64,000 bases of DNA, from contig CP136068.1 in NCBI GenBank assembly GCA_032622095.1, forward strand, positions 164,631,465-164,695,464, in the 5' to 3' direction. Position 1 is the stretch's first letter, and each line of letters opens with the position of its first letter. A program made the position numbers and the translations under genes. The notes under the pieces are model-generated. The model saw only the letters and a list, made by a program, of their open reading frames with translations, searched no databases and was not told the origin of the DNA. The DNA is from Siphonodentalium dalli (Eukaryota > Mollusca > Scaphopoda > Gadilida > Siphonodentaliidae). Below, one piece after another: positions 1-10,905 of this stretch.

Positions 1-175
1 CCCCAAAATGAATCATTCTGGTCTAAATGTTGATGTCAACAGCTATGACAAATTTCACAATGATCCGACCAAAGGTACGACCTGTAGCCTGTATTGTTGA
101 CGCCTTACGCACACACGGACGACAAAGCCATGGCAATAGCTCAAACTTTACAAAGTAAAGTTGAGCTAAAAATCA
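1..175 (+). repeat. Hairpin-tailed dispersed repeat, 3' part
   Basis: The stretch ends in a GGACGACAAAGCCATGGCAA-like lead-in, then a hairpin at 137-168 (arms tagctcaaactttac and gtaaagttgagcta around AAA, one bulged A), then AAAA. The same layout recurs at 3776-3813. This tail style (hairpin of the 'agctcacc...ggtgagcta' type followed by A residues) is familiar from dispersed repeats of molluscs, which is recall-based knowledge. The 5' limit is outside the window or too diverged to place. Confidence 0.55.
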
Positions 176-544
176 ATTAGGTGCAAGCGAAATCATTAGG
201 TGGACAGATTGTCGAAATTAGCGTTATTATTATGCCAAAAGTCAAGTTGATGTATACTGCTGTCAGATAACCTTCCAAGAATTATAGTGTTGTCAATATT
301 TACACTCAGACAACAGCACAACCATTGACAAGCTTAGTGGCAATTATCGCCCCAACAACGCCCGCTACTTTAATGATCTGGAAGGAGCATAACTAACACA
401 AAGTGCTTAAGAATTTTTATCGCAGAATGAATTGTTTTGCGGTTTTCCGTTCTGGAATTATAATATGCATGAAACGAGAATCAAGTTTCATACCAAAAAG
501 TTAATGAAGATATCTTAGCCTTGCATTAGTATAGTAAATCTTGT
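176..544. other. No recognisable feature
   Basis: AT-rich single-copy-looking sequence. No open frame of note, no inverted repeat and no RNA gene was seen. Confidence 0.6.
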
Positions 545-762
545 TTAACCCTTTCAGTGCCAAGTCTGATTTTTGTATCAACCCATATTTCCTTGATCAT
601 TTTTCAAATTTATTGATTATAATAATGTGATACATTGATGGAAAGAACTCAAAGAGCTCTTTCCATCATCAATGTATCACATTATTATAATTAATCAATT
701 TGAAACATGATCAAGGAAATATGGGTGGATACAAAAATCGGACTTGGCCCCGAAAGGGTTAA
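545..762. mobile_element. Palindromic MITE with TTAA target duplication
   Basis: The two halves are near-perfect inverted copies of about 100 bp each: the left half starts TTAACCCTTTC and the right half ends GAAAGGGTTAA. They meet at the short palindrome around agagctct near 653-660. TTAA stands at 545-548 and 759-762, so the element proper is 549-758 (210 bp). TTAA duplication with a CCC...GGG terminus is the hallmark of piggyBac-type MITEs (family knowledge). No coding capacity is present, so it would have been mobilised in trans. A single-strand form would fold into one long hairpin. Confidence 0.8.
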
Positions 763-2004
763 TATCGGTTGGAATAAGACTCAGTTTTTCTCTTCATGAG
801 CCTATCGCCAAACCGTCACCAAGGAACATATACACTTTAGTAAACACATATACAGTACTGTAGCTATTCCAAAACGGCACAAGCGTGAACTTCTAATATA
901 AATTTCTACCTTCTTAACCCAAGAAAATAAGTATGCTCTTCCGTGAAATCAAAATGGTGATAGCCGAGTGAATATCCAAGATTAATACACATGTACATCA
1001 ACAATTAGCTTTTAAATATAGAAGAGCAATCTTCCAACTTGAGAGAATTTCCCATTACCCATACACATCACTGGGGTCTAAAATGAGCCTGTTTAAATTA
1101 ACCCTCTCTCAAGTAAGTTGGTAAAGAGACTCGAAATGTTAATTGGCTGAACAATTATTACCGAGTTATATTGATGGTGGTGTTAAATAAAATTGTATTT
1201 TATAGCCATTCTCAATAGAAAATGCAACAAGATGTCGATTCAATCGAACTCCAAAACAAATCAGCAGTCATCTTAGATCTGTTTATTCTGACCTCAAACA
1301 TTTCCTTTATGACTATATTTCGGTGGAATTCTCCATAAGAATTGCCATTCGAAGTACATGTACTAGTACTATACACACAATACTTAACTTGCAGTCCTTT
1401 GGTCATCAACTGGGCTGCATCATTGTCGAGGCTGGAATCCAGCGACGCCGGCTGTGGACGGATGGCTCTTGATGAGGTAGCGAAGGAACACAACTTATGG
1501 AATGATCCGCAGATGAAAAGGCTCCTCTTACTCGCTACAGCGCACCCTCCAAAATCACCAATATTAACTAGTCAGCTTCCAACCGCTCGACTTCGGTCCT
1601 CGCCTTGAATAAGCGACGTTGATAACTTCAAACTTGACGTCAATGCGATCCTATAGTTATATCCGTTGAATCCGCCGTTCGTGAATCAAAAACGCCAGTT
1701 AAGTCATTGGAACAGAGCACAACAAAAAGGGCACAAAATAAATAACTGCGACCCTAGTTCAATCAGCATAGATTGACATTACCTCACACAATCCGTGCTG
1801 AGTATGTCTTCTATACGCGCATGAGTGCCCTAGAAGCCAACAGCTTGATTGCCCAATCAGTCATTAACCCCCTCGGAGAAATCAGTTCCATTCTACATGT
1901 GTAATTCGTCCCTCGAACGAAAAGAACTATATCGGTATATATATACTTGTGCATACTGTTGAGTATACTACTTGCATATATCCATGTGCAAATGAATACA
2001 GGAG
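763..2004. other. Unannotated spacer, no supported gene
   Basis: An 88-codon open frame at 1342-1608 (+) overlaps an open frame on the other strand at 1212-1493. A weak acceptor-like 'acttgcag' precedes 1393. Neither frame has a recognisable domain, and both lack convincing splice context, so neither is called as a gene. The rest is AT-rich with short TA-rich runs (for example 1934-1950). Confidence 0.5.
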
Positions 2005-2699
2005 AAGTCGGCCCCACGCGAAGTCGGCCCCATGCGAAATCGGCCCCATATATAACAGAACAATTGTTTTAAATCATTGTTTATTTAGTGGGGAATGAAA
2101 ATCGTCCCGACGCCCAAAATTTTATTTAAACTTTGGCCTCTAAGGCGAAGTTTGGCAACAAATTTTTTACATCATGGAACATTAAAACTCGGGTTTTCGA
2201 CATCTTGATATGAAATATGAAACTGGTAATAGTAATAATGACAATATAATAACAAATTCAAACAACATCGTCGTCGCTATCACTTTTAGGCTCAGTAATG
2301 GCCCAATAGGCTCTTTAAGTCTGAAATTAAATGGTACAACACCGATCTGCCAGATACATCTTTAATATCTACAACTACACAAGCAGCCCCACAAACATGC
2401 TAAGCATTCTCAAATGGCCTACTCTCAGCAGAAAAAAGACACTTCTCCTCTCTTATTCTCTTCCATAAAATCCGATATAACCATGTAAATACCGGTATGT
2501 ATATATAAACCATGTAAAGTTCATTTTGTTATTACAACTAAGAAAACATTGCGGACTTCACAATTAGACTACACAATTTAAACACTACACTGAATTAATC
2601 AAATTAATTTGGGGACCTCACAATTAGCCAACATAAACACTATCTCAATAAAATTAAGACCCGTCTTCGTATGGGGCCGACTTCGTGCGGGGCCGACTT
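2005..2699. mobile_element. Foldback-like element with 16-bp repeats in its inverted ends
   Basis: The left end carries three tandem copies of a 16-bp unit, aagtcggccccacgcg and variants (2005-2052). The right end carries two to three inverted copies (about 2660-2699, read as ggggccgactt). The interior of about 600 bp is AT-rich, has no coding capacity, and contains a diverged direct repeat based on 'cacaattag' near 2560 and 2620. I could not identify a target-site duplication, so the outer limits are those of the inverted repeats. The design matches the element at 5752-6604, but the 16-mer is different. Confidence 0.65.
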
Positions 2700-3463
2700 G
2701 TAGCTCAACTTGGAGAGGGAATAAATTAATGTGAAGCGATTAGGTATGCGGAAAGTTGAAATGTCTAAGTAATACTAGATTATCTACATGAAGAGATATA
2801 TATATACTATATATATATATGTATACCTCAGTCTGATTAGGCCTCAACAGCCATGGAAAACCTAGGAACATATTGAAGTTCTACAGTTGAAGTTGGTGAT
2901 GCACACCCATTGAGCACCTCAATGTTATCTTCTGCAAATTAGGGGGACATAGAAACTGAACAGAAGGGAAAAAGTAAAAAAGTAACTAAAACAATGATGA
3001 GGCCTAAGCAGAATTAGGTCCCTAGAGGGTGTATTTGGCGATGCTAGCCTGCTGTACGGGGTAGAAACAGTAAATTCACCCTCTGGGGACCTCATTCTGC
3101 AAATGTCAAGACACTAAATTCAGGCTTGGGAACAGCGGTTTGTTTTAATTTGCTAGCCTGCCAGATGACATCTATTATTCTAATCTAAATTAATGACCTG
3201 TGTCTCTGCAAATACATCTGCTTCTGGTAAAGTTGAAAGATGTTAGAAGGGATGTTGGTTGGGGGCGGGGTTGGGGGTATATCTGGGCCATGTGGGAGGG
3301 GGGATGGGTAATGGAATGTTTCCGTAATTTCATTAAAGATTAATGTTTCATAACTCTGCAGATGTAATAATGATGTCAATTTTATCAAATTTTATAACAT
3401 GTTTATAAAATAATGTTTTTGTTCGTTAAATTGAGCAAGGTCGCCCTGAAAATTCCACATTCA
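2700..3463. other. Spacer with a strong hairpin and a G-rich tract
   Basis: No gene seen. A TA-dinucleotide run lies near 2795-2820. Positions 3008-3031 and 3077-3100 are inverted copies matching at 22 of 24 positions (gcagaattaggtccctagag versus its complement), giving a hairpin with a 45-nt loop. A G-rich tract is described separately. Confidence 0.6.
3261..3308 (+). other. Potential G-quadruplex tract
   Basis: Successive G-runs occur at 3261-3265, 3267-3270, 3273-3277, 3285-3287, 3294-3296, 3298-3303 and 3306-3308. Loops are mostly 1-7 nt, which satisfies the usual G3+N1-7 pattern at least once. No function is implied by position. Confidence 0.5.
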
Positions 3464-3813
3464 ACCCAGTGACCTCATTTGAACAAATCTGAACCACAGT
3501 CCCCCCCACAAGGACCCTTCATACCGAATATGAACCCATTCGGCCCAATGAAATTTGAGAAGAAGTCATTGTAAGAATTACTATGGTGGAAAAGAGTTGT
3601 GGTCTTAGCTTATAAACTATTTGACTGAGTGACCTCATTTGAAAAAATCTGAATGTTATTCACCTAGGTAACATCCACACCAAATATGAACCAATTCGGT
3701 CATACGGTTCTGGAGGAGAAGATGATTCTTGATGGATGGACAGACGGATGGACGACGGACGACGAGTGATGACTATAGCTCCACCGGAGACTTCGTCTCA
3801 GGTGAGCTAAAAA
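3464..3813 (+). repeat. Two-copy dispersed repeat with hairpin tail
   Basis: Two diverged copies start at about 3464 and 3631, each beginning with gtgacctcatttgaa and containing 'ccnaatatgaacc.attcgg'. The second copy continues through ggacgacggacgacgagtga into a hairpin at 3776-3809 (tagctccaccggagac / gtctcaggtgagcta) and an A-run. The hairpin tail matches the type seen at 137-168. The period is about 167 bp. No coding content. Confidence 0.65.
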
Positions 3814-4252
3814 GCCAGAATCTGTAACAGAATTTGGCTTTTGTAAAAATACATGTAATATGGTGTACAAACTTGTGCTAGTGCTGAGTGAATTAAGCAG
3901 GACTGGCAAAACCATAAATGAATCTATAATATTTAGATTAATTCAAATATCTGACAAATGTGTCCATATATTACTGGTACATGTACTGGTATACCGTTGC
4001 TAACCGACCTTACTACTAATTTCGACATTGAAAAGGGTCACATATATTCCTAATTTTGGCCATATCAGTTATTGCAACTCTATAAATCATATTTACAAAT
4101 TCAATACATTCTTCTAAGGAGATTAGAAATAAGTTCTATAAATGTGCAGGAAATATTTTTGTCTTATGGTACCGGGTACATTTGTGCTAAAAATATTGAC
4201 AAAATGACCGGGTTGTTCTTATGTTCCATGAAAGAAACCCTACAATAGAGGC

Positions 4253-4337
4253 ACCGGTACCAGGCTTGTCAAAGTACTGCCGCTACCAAGGTAGTCAGTA
4301 CCGGTACTGCGTTGGAACCGCGGTACCGGTACTGGTG
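4253..4337. repeat. Degenerate CCGGTAC-rich cryptic repeat
   Basis: The palindromic words accggtac, taccggtact and gcggtaccggtac recur about six times within 85 bp, separated by unrelated bases. This looks like a decayed simple repeat. It is rich in KpnI/AgeI-like palindromes. Confidence 0.5.
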
Positions 4338-4410
4338 TTTTATTGTTTATTCCACTACATATCACACATTTAAAAGAGTATATTCTAATGTGGTAATAAC
4401 TGGTAATGTA

Positions 4411-4592
4411 TGGCACTTTATGCCAGTTTTTGGTGATTGTTGTGGATGACAAATACAACCATGTCAGACTATCCTAATGCACGCATGCCACAGCAGCCAC
4501 ACATACATGTGTGACATACATGTACATACATTTAAAGTATAGTCTGAAATAGTTGGATTTATCACCCACAACAATCACCTAAAATGTGCCAT
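4411..4592. mobile_element. Short inverted-repeat MITE, probable TA target
   Basis: Arms 4411-4474 and about 4538-4590 are inverted copies. The left reads tggcac...ggtgattgttgtggatga, and the right reads tcacccacaacaatcacc...gtgcca. Each side is flanked by TA (4409-4410 and 4591-4592), consistent with a Tc1/mariner-type target. The central loop of about 60 nt is rich in acatgtac. Non-coding. Confidence 0.6.
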
Positions 4593-4780
4593 AATTGAGG
4601 CAGCCTGATAGGTGTTAGAACTGTTATGTTTAGGGCTTCGGGCGCTCAAATACATACATCGGAAAGATGGGTATATATAACAATTTAAACTGGATAAAAG
4701 GTCAGCAGACCACAGTGTCCCCCGACAACATGGCAAGTCGATGCCGCTTTGTTAAAAAAATTAAAAAAAAAATTGAAATT

Positions 4781-5100
4781 TTCTAAGTCAAAAAGGGTTA
4801 ATAACTCCATAAAAAAAATATTAGCTATATAGATGTTGCAAATCACCCAATTGTTCGGAACAATATCCCAGAGTTTCAAATCTCTACATTTAAAACCGTA
4901 GGAGGAGTTGATTACACCATGAAGGTACCCAATCTCATCCAAAAGGCAAAAATGTTCCAAATTTTCCAAGTCAAAAAACCCCCGAATATGTTTTTTTTAA
5001 TTTTGTTATTAGCTATATAGATGTTGCAAATCACCAACATGTTAGGAACAATATCCCAGAGTTTCAAATCTCTACATTTAAAACTGTAGGAGGAGTTGAT
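4781..5100. repeat. Two-copy tandem duplication, 188-bp period
   Basis: The block ttagctatatagatgttgca at 4821 recurs at 5009. The following 95 bp, up to taggaggagttgat, are nearly identical in both copies. The open frames on the minus strand here (4685-4969 and 4912-5220) are a by-product of the duplicated AT-rich sequence and are not called as genes. Confidence 0.75.
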
Positions 5101-5742
5101 GCGCATTTTGAATAGCTCTAGCAGCTGAAATGGGGTCACACGCCTTGGAATCATGCGGAATGTTTCAAAATGAGTCATACCAGAGTAATATAAATATATT
5201 CCGATCAATTGTGGACACATGCATGTGTTCCTAAGCAGATACTTTATGACACTTCATTGTTCGTATATGTACACTAGCTATTGTATGCCGAGTATACATG
5301 TATATATATATTTGGCACCTGTATTGGTAGTGTGATCTCAAGCATCTTTATTATGGCGCGTGTGGTTAGAACATTGTTGCAAAGTTCTCTGATCGGAGTA
5401 ATATAGACAGGGATGTGTTCACAGTGAAACCTGTATGTATGTTAAAGACGTTTCACCGAAATACTTGTATACCGTAATGAATGCGAAGTCCAGTAAGGGG
5501 CATCAACTTGGGTTTTCGTTGAGTTGTGTATTAAAGTGATGTGAAACACTCCGGTAGGGTGATCTTTTCAAGTTATTTTTAAAAAAATAGTATAACCAAA
5601 TTGGCAACATATACCGGTATTAGTTAATTGCAGTGATTCTCAAAGGTGAAATCGTTTTCGTTAGTTCATCGCAAATAGTTGCATCCCGAAGTGAGAAGTA
5701 CATGTAAATATTTACAATTGAGGGGAGTTCAGACGATGATTT
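5101..5742. other. No recognisable feature
   Basis: AT-rich spacer. Only short TA runs (about 5297-5311) and an A/T-rich stretch near 5575-5600 were noticed. Confidence 0.55.
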
Positions 5743-6613
5743 AGAACTATGGGGTAGGGTTCTCTATTCTGAAGGTTCGCTATTCCGAAGGTTCACTAAT
5801 CCGAAGGTTCACTAATCCGAAGGTTCACTAATCCGAAGGTTCACTAATCCGAAGGTTCACTAATCCGAAGGTTTTCTATTATGGGAGTTTTTAGCCAGAA
5901 ATGAATCAAAATTTGCGCCCCCGTACATTTATACACCCCAATATAATATCTAATTTGTCCCAGATGTCGGTTATTAATAGCAAGAAGACAGTATCAGTTT
6001 ATCATTTTAATATTATAGAAAGTTGAAAACACAATGACTGAAATAAACTACGAGTTAGAGATGCATTCTACCCGAACTGGCAATCTGTACTTGAAAGAAA
6101 CATCAACATTAAAATCAATACAAAGTCAGAATTGCAGTTAGGTCCATTCAGCGGTATTCTGCTATACAGTAAGTTATAGCGCTCCAGTATTTATTAACCG
6201 TAAGAGCCCCACTGTTATAGTCCGCCTTTAGCATTCGGGACATTATATTAATCAAAATAACTCCTATGTAAATCATTTATAAATCAGATGATTTATTGAA
6301 GTTATGTCTACGTAAAATAACACTTCCTAAAACGACGTTTTAGTCCTCAGCCGATAGACGACATATATGTCGTTCTACTCGCCAAAGGGTTAAATCTCAA
6401 GGAAACCCACGAAAACAAAAATCACATTATTTTTTTAATGTTTTAAGTTATTTCCTTCATAAAAAGAGTCTTCGTACTAAAGAACCCTCTCAATACTTTA
6501 GAATATAGAATTAACTTTTAAAATAACAAAAACCTTCGGAATAGCGAACCTTCGGATTAGTGAACCTTCGGAATAGCAAACCTTCGGAATAGAGACATGT
6601 TCCCAGAACTATG
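5743..6613. mobile_element. Foldback/MULE-like element with 16-bp repeat ends and 9-bp target duplication
   Basis: The inverted ends contain a 16-bp minisatellite: about seven tandem units of actaatccgaaggttc and variants at 5763-5874 on the left, and four inverted units at 6528-6594 on the right. Outside them, agaactatg occurs directly at 5743-5751 and 6605-6613, giving a 9-bp target duplication around 5752-6604 (853 bp, GGG...CCC ends). A duplication of 9-11 bp is typical of Mutator-like elements (family knowledge). The interior is AT-rich and non-coding, and holds the 16-bp palindrome acgacatatatgtcgt at 6358-6373. A direct tandem repeat without unique spacers rules out a CRISPR array. Confidence 0.75.
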
Positions 6614-6748
6614 GAGTGGTACGGTCGATTTGCTTGAAATTTTCGGCGATGTTACTAAAATGCTACGTTACTCCAGTCGATATGGCGCCTGAATACTAAC
6701 TTATCATTTTCACATACACGAACAAGTCTATAATATGTCTTTTAGCAT

Positions 6749-7848
6749 ATTTTGAGTAGGGTCCTGCGAATATTCTAAAGTCAAATTCGATTTGAATTCG
6801 ATTCGAAATTGCCAACTCGAAATTTCGAATATACACTGATGGAAAAGTAGGCTGTTTACGGGCAGGTACACACGTCGATCTTAGCTGTTTTGTGCCATTT
6901 AATTACAGAAAATGATGTATAAATGTACCTTATAATTATCATTGTACATCGCGATTATATATATATTAATTATAAGTATAGACAGCAATTAGCCACTATA
7001 GGACAACTAAATACATGAACGTCTGATTTCTATCTTTGAACATGGTGCCCAAAAGCTCTGAGATCGCTGATGGACCGACGACGCGCGTAAATTATAATAG
7101 CTATGAGACTGATCAACTGCTAGCGTTATCCGTGGTCTATCCATCTCAGATTCTGCGTTATGTAATATAGCTCAGAATTTAAACAACACGTGTTCCCGGC
7201 ATCGAAAACTGCGTTTTGGCAGCGTTTTCTTTTGAAGTTTACTTTCAATTTCGGAGCGTTTTTTGACACTATTATAAATGTCTTGACAAAACGTCATCCG
7301 TTATTCATGTTTATTTTAAACATGATAGAGCTGCAGGCTTACACGTGTGATGAATGCAACATGGTGTATAAATCGCAAGCATCTGGGACAACGACCCATC
7401 TATGGAATCATCTGTCCAAGAAGCATCCAGCACTACATAAACAGGCTACACTGCGACTATTGTTGCATCTTCAAGTTTATAACAACGGGTGATTCCGAAT
7501 GTTGATTTGCAATTTTGCATGCACATGCAATCTGTACAAATTTTGCGTGATTTTATTTCCAATAATCCGTTTAGTGGTTATATATTAATCGTCGTGAGGG
7601 CCGCATGGACGTTTTAATCAGTTATCAATTGAAGTTAATAGTATTGCAAATGACGGTTCATCGCCACATAAGTTATGATGGAACTTCGTGCATGTAGTTC
7701 ATGGAACGTTTCACAAATCGTCTAATCGTTGACAAAATATGCCCAATTGAGAATACAACATACAGATATGATTCGAATCGATATTCGATTCGATTTCCTG
7801 AATTAGATTTCGATCAAAATCTCCAATTCGCAGGACCCTAATTTCGAG
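6749..7848. mobile_element. hAT-type element with BED-finger relic
   Basis: The terminal inverted repeat TAGGGTCCTGCGAAT is perfect for 15 bp at 6757 (left) and 7840 (right). Directly outside stand attttgag (6749-6756) and atttcgag (7841-7848), an 8-bp target duplication with one mismatch. This is the size hAT transposons make. Both subterminal regions are packed with TTCGAA/ATTCGAAT words. The body is 1084 bp, too short for a full transposase of about 600 codons, but it retains a BED zinc-finger segment (7340-7429). It is therefore an internally deleted relative of an autonomous element. Confidence 0.85.
7190..7492 (+). pseudogene. Relic of hAT transposase N-terminus (BED zinc finger)
   Basis: A 100-codon open frame. 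Residues 51-80 have the BED-finger layout: Cys53-x2-Cys56, a stretch containing GTTTHLWNHL, then His74-x4-His79. BED fingers bind DNA and sit at the N-terminus of hAT transposases (family knowledge). Nothing resembling the dimerisation region or the DDE catalytic core follows, and the frame stops 20 residues after the finger. The first 50 residues look like read-through of AT-rich DNA, and the true start is unknown. It lies inside an element with hAT ends, which supports the assignment. Confidence 0.7.
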
Positions 7849-9625
7849 GTATGTAGTTTTACATATTAGCTACATGTATATGCACGTTCCTGTGGGCAAT
7901 GTTAAAATATTTTTAACTTGTCAAAATGACATATATACCAACTCTCATATACCAATTCCCTGCATTGTTTTATTTTTCAGAGCAATTTCAGGAGCTCCTA
8001 TTGCTAACACAAGAGCGAATATTCAGATGGGGCTTTGGATCACGCATTTTATGCTCACCAAATCGAGGCAATTGTTTGATCAATAAAGAATGATATAGAA
8101 TGATTCAATTTGGCACTATACACCCAAGTGACATGAATCCAGCATTTGGGTAGTGCATGAATAAGGACTCCATGATGCTGGAAAAAAAAGCATGGAACCA
8201 AGTCCCGAAGTTCATCACGAGTAATCAGTGATATGTGGCGTTACTGGTATTGTACACAACTAGCAATTGGAAATGTGTCGAAATGTCTGCGAAGAATGTG
8301 TAACTTACTGCTGCAAAATCTGCAGTTAAATAGCACAGGGTTCATATAGACAAGGCCAGATAAAATTCAAGGCCATTTCCAAGGCTGAAAACTCTGCCAA
8401 GCGCAGCGAGCCTTGTAACAACCGGCCGGGTGTCTGGGGCTGCCTTGGCCCCCAGAACTGGGCCAGAAGCCAAAGGGTTAACATTGTCATTTGGTGCAAT
8501 CTCAGCCATTTCCTGGCACTTCAGGTTGTTGATTTACTCCTTCAAATTGTAGCCAAAAAGCATATTTTGAGAAACTCTGAGCAAAACATCAACTGTTAAA
8601 CATATTATTTTTACAGTTCGTGTAGGTCAAGTATAGGAATCAACATAGTACGGCATGTGTCATGTGGTGTTTTATTCAGTATTTAAATGTTCACATGTGT
8701 GTCATATACATGCATAAAGATATAAACTCATCATTTTGGTATCAGGAGTCATATAGAAATCTTGAGTTTGTGCTGATTTCAATTTTCATAGCCTGAAAAT
8801 TAATAAACATGCAGACCCAAATAAGCACTGTGCGGGGGGGAAATTTCCCAAGAAAATAATAAACGTGCATGCATGTTTATTTGGAGCCCAAGAGTAGCGT
8901 CCGGTCGTAATTTGACTTTCCGTTTGAAGAGTGACGATGTGGCTTTACGAAAAATATATAAATACATCAAAGATATCATATAACTTGCAAGGTGAATCAG
9001 ATAAAATGGAACCACGCGTACACAGTTTGGTTAAAAGTGCGGTCGATCGGTTTATACATTTAGATTGATTTTTTTTATTTAAAACCAATAAAATGAACTT
9101 GGGTCGGGGGGTTTTGAAGACGGTAGGTCGGGTTATCGGAAATACGCATCCAATATGTTTTGGCCTTATTGGTACTGATCAATAGAAAATATAGTCTTTA
9201 TGAACTTAATGTTCGGATCAAGTCAGAACGCTACCGCGGTTCAGCATAGGCGACTAGCTATTTTTTTTTAAATACACTTAATTTTAAGAATCAACTACCA
9301 GTCATTAATGTTAACAATATTGCAATCTCTATTAACTCTACCGTACCAGAAAGTGTGTATAATTCCGTATTAACTATTTAATCCCAAAATCCAATTGGGG
9401 AAAACACATGTTGCAAATGGCCGAAGCAAGAAAGTAGGAGGTCCTAAATATCACATGACAACACGTGCACGTCACATGTGACCGAAGCCATGGGAGTTTC
9501 CCCATGTAATGTTCGTAGAGCAAAGGTCACGCATGCGCAGGGCGTAGTTAAACTCGACCTAATTGTGGATAGTTCGGATATTCCACGGGGATTCACGACC
9601 GCTTGCAATGACATGTTGCGGTCAC
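7849..9625. other. Spacer, no firmly supported gene
   Basis: The only gene-like hint is the acceptor/exon/poly(A) pattern at 7963-8093, listed separately. The 24-bp near-palindrome at 8858-8881 (aataaacgtgcatgca...) is a solitary relative of the palindrome inside the TA element at 17011-17034. A G7 run lies at 8834-8840. A CpG/acatgtgac-rich stretch at 9450-9625 has open frames on both strands without recognisable domains. Confidence 0.5.
7981..8093 (+). CDS. Possible terminal exon (weak)
   Basis: A good acceptor (ttgttttatttttcag ending at 7980) is followed by 37 open codons in the frame that begins EQFQELLLLTQER. A TGA stop lies at 8091-8093, with AATAAA at 8082-8087 overlapping the last codons. 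No domain is recognisable, and no partner exon or donor could be located within the window. The hAT element ends only 140 bp upstream. Acceptor-like T-runs are common by chance in AT-rich DNA, so this is a hint and not a gene call. Confidence 0.12.
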
Positions 9626-9838
9626 ATGTTATGGTAGACATGTCAGTGTTTACATTCTGTTATTTGTCGGATTTTAAGGATAAATGACACGTAGGTGAGT
9701 CAGCGGTTAGTATTTAGTTGATAAATACCGGTACATGTCCGTTGTTACTTTTATAGGAATCATAGCCGCCCATAACGTTTAGGGACCAAGATGGAACTTA
9801 GATGGCGTAAGCTATGCCACTAAGTTCCAATGGATCTA
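9626..9838. repeat. 213-bp tandem unit, uninterrupted copy
   Basis: This unit begins atgttatggtagacatg and ends with a hairpin at 9793-9828 (ggaacttagatggc / gccactaagttcc) followed by aatggatct. The next copy starts immediately at 9839. Because this copy is uninterrupted, it shows what the second copy looked like before transposons entered its hairpin loop. Confidence 0.75.
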
Positions 9839-10070
9839 ATGTTATGGTAGACATGACTAAACATGTCAGTGTTTACGTTCTGTTATTTGTCGTATTTGAA
9901 GGATAAATGACACGTAGGTGAGTGGGTGGTTTCACACTTGTCTTAGTATTTAGTTGATAAATACAATGTACATGTCCGTTGGTCATAATTGTTACTAGTA
10001 CTTTCATAGGAAACATAGCCGACCATAGGCTAGCGTTTAGGGACCAAGATGGAACTTAGATGGCGTAAGC
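9839..10070. repeat. 213-bp tandem unit, interrupted copy (left part)
   Basis: A diverged copy of 9626-9838 with small insertions. It runs as far as ggaacttagatggcgtaagc. The remainder of the unit (ctat at 14341-14344, then taagttccaatggatc at 15325-15340) is found 4.3-5.3 kb downstream, beyond two transposons. Confidence 0.7.
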
Positions 10071-10905
10071 CAGGCCACGTTTTTTTTATAATGTGGTTTA
10101 CGGATCCGCCGACTGACCTGCTGGACCGCCCGATAAATAAAAAAAATGCATTCTGATTTTTTATTTTTTTTATGCCCGACGAACTCCGAATTCTCAATAT
10201 TCAGCGATAATTTTTTCATGTTCAAATCGATGTTTCACTTCGCGAAATGCAAAGCGGAAATGCAAATGCAGCGGAAATAAGTCTACCGTGGAAATACCAT
10301 TCCACTTTCGATTTGAACTATTCCGAGGCCGTTATAAAACAGGTTACCAACTCCGGCACAGAACTGCACGTTGCGAACTATGATTGAACATTCACCCTTT
10401 CCATTTCAGTATTGTAGATACACTTTCAGATGTTATGTGGCGTTTGGTCCGTTGTTTCTCAATGGATATTAATGCAATTTGGTGTATATGTCCGGACTGG
10501 GACATGGACTACAATAACGTTTGAATTGTTTTTAAATTCACAAATTTGTTGATTTTATTCAACTTTTTCGTTCTGAAACACACTATAAAGTGTAAACGGC
10601 TGGCTCCAATTAAAAGGTGTAAGCGAATTGATGTCGCATTATCTTCTTTGTTTATAAATGGTTATGACTGAAATTTAGTACATATGTCCGGGTTATGGCA
10701 TTTGTTGATTTTATTAAATTTTTCGTTCTGTAAAGTGTAAGCGGCCGGCTCCAATTAAAAGGTGTAAGCGGCTTATGTGCTTAGCGTTATAGGTATTAAT
10801 CAGATTAACTAATTGGCGACTCTATAGACTATTGTGTTTTTGGGCATTTGAGGTTTTGGCGAAATAATAATCTAAATACATTTATTTTAAATGATAACTT
10901 TATTT

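Noticed and set aside
1342-1608. 88-codon open frame with a preceding 'acttgcag' acceptor-like site
   Set aside because: An equally long frame exists on the other strand, there is no recognisable domain, and the polypyrimidine tract is weak.
4240-4458. PVPVP-rich minus-strand open frame
   Set aside because: Direct product of the ccggtac cryptic repeat.
5763-5874. CRISPR-like array of short direct repeats
   Set aside because: The 16-bp units are contiguous without spacers and are mirrored at the other end of the element. This is transposon-terminal minisatellite in animal DNA.
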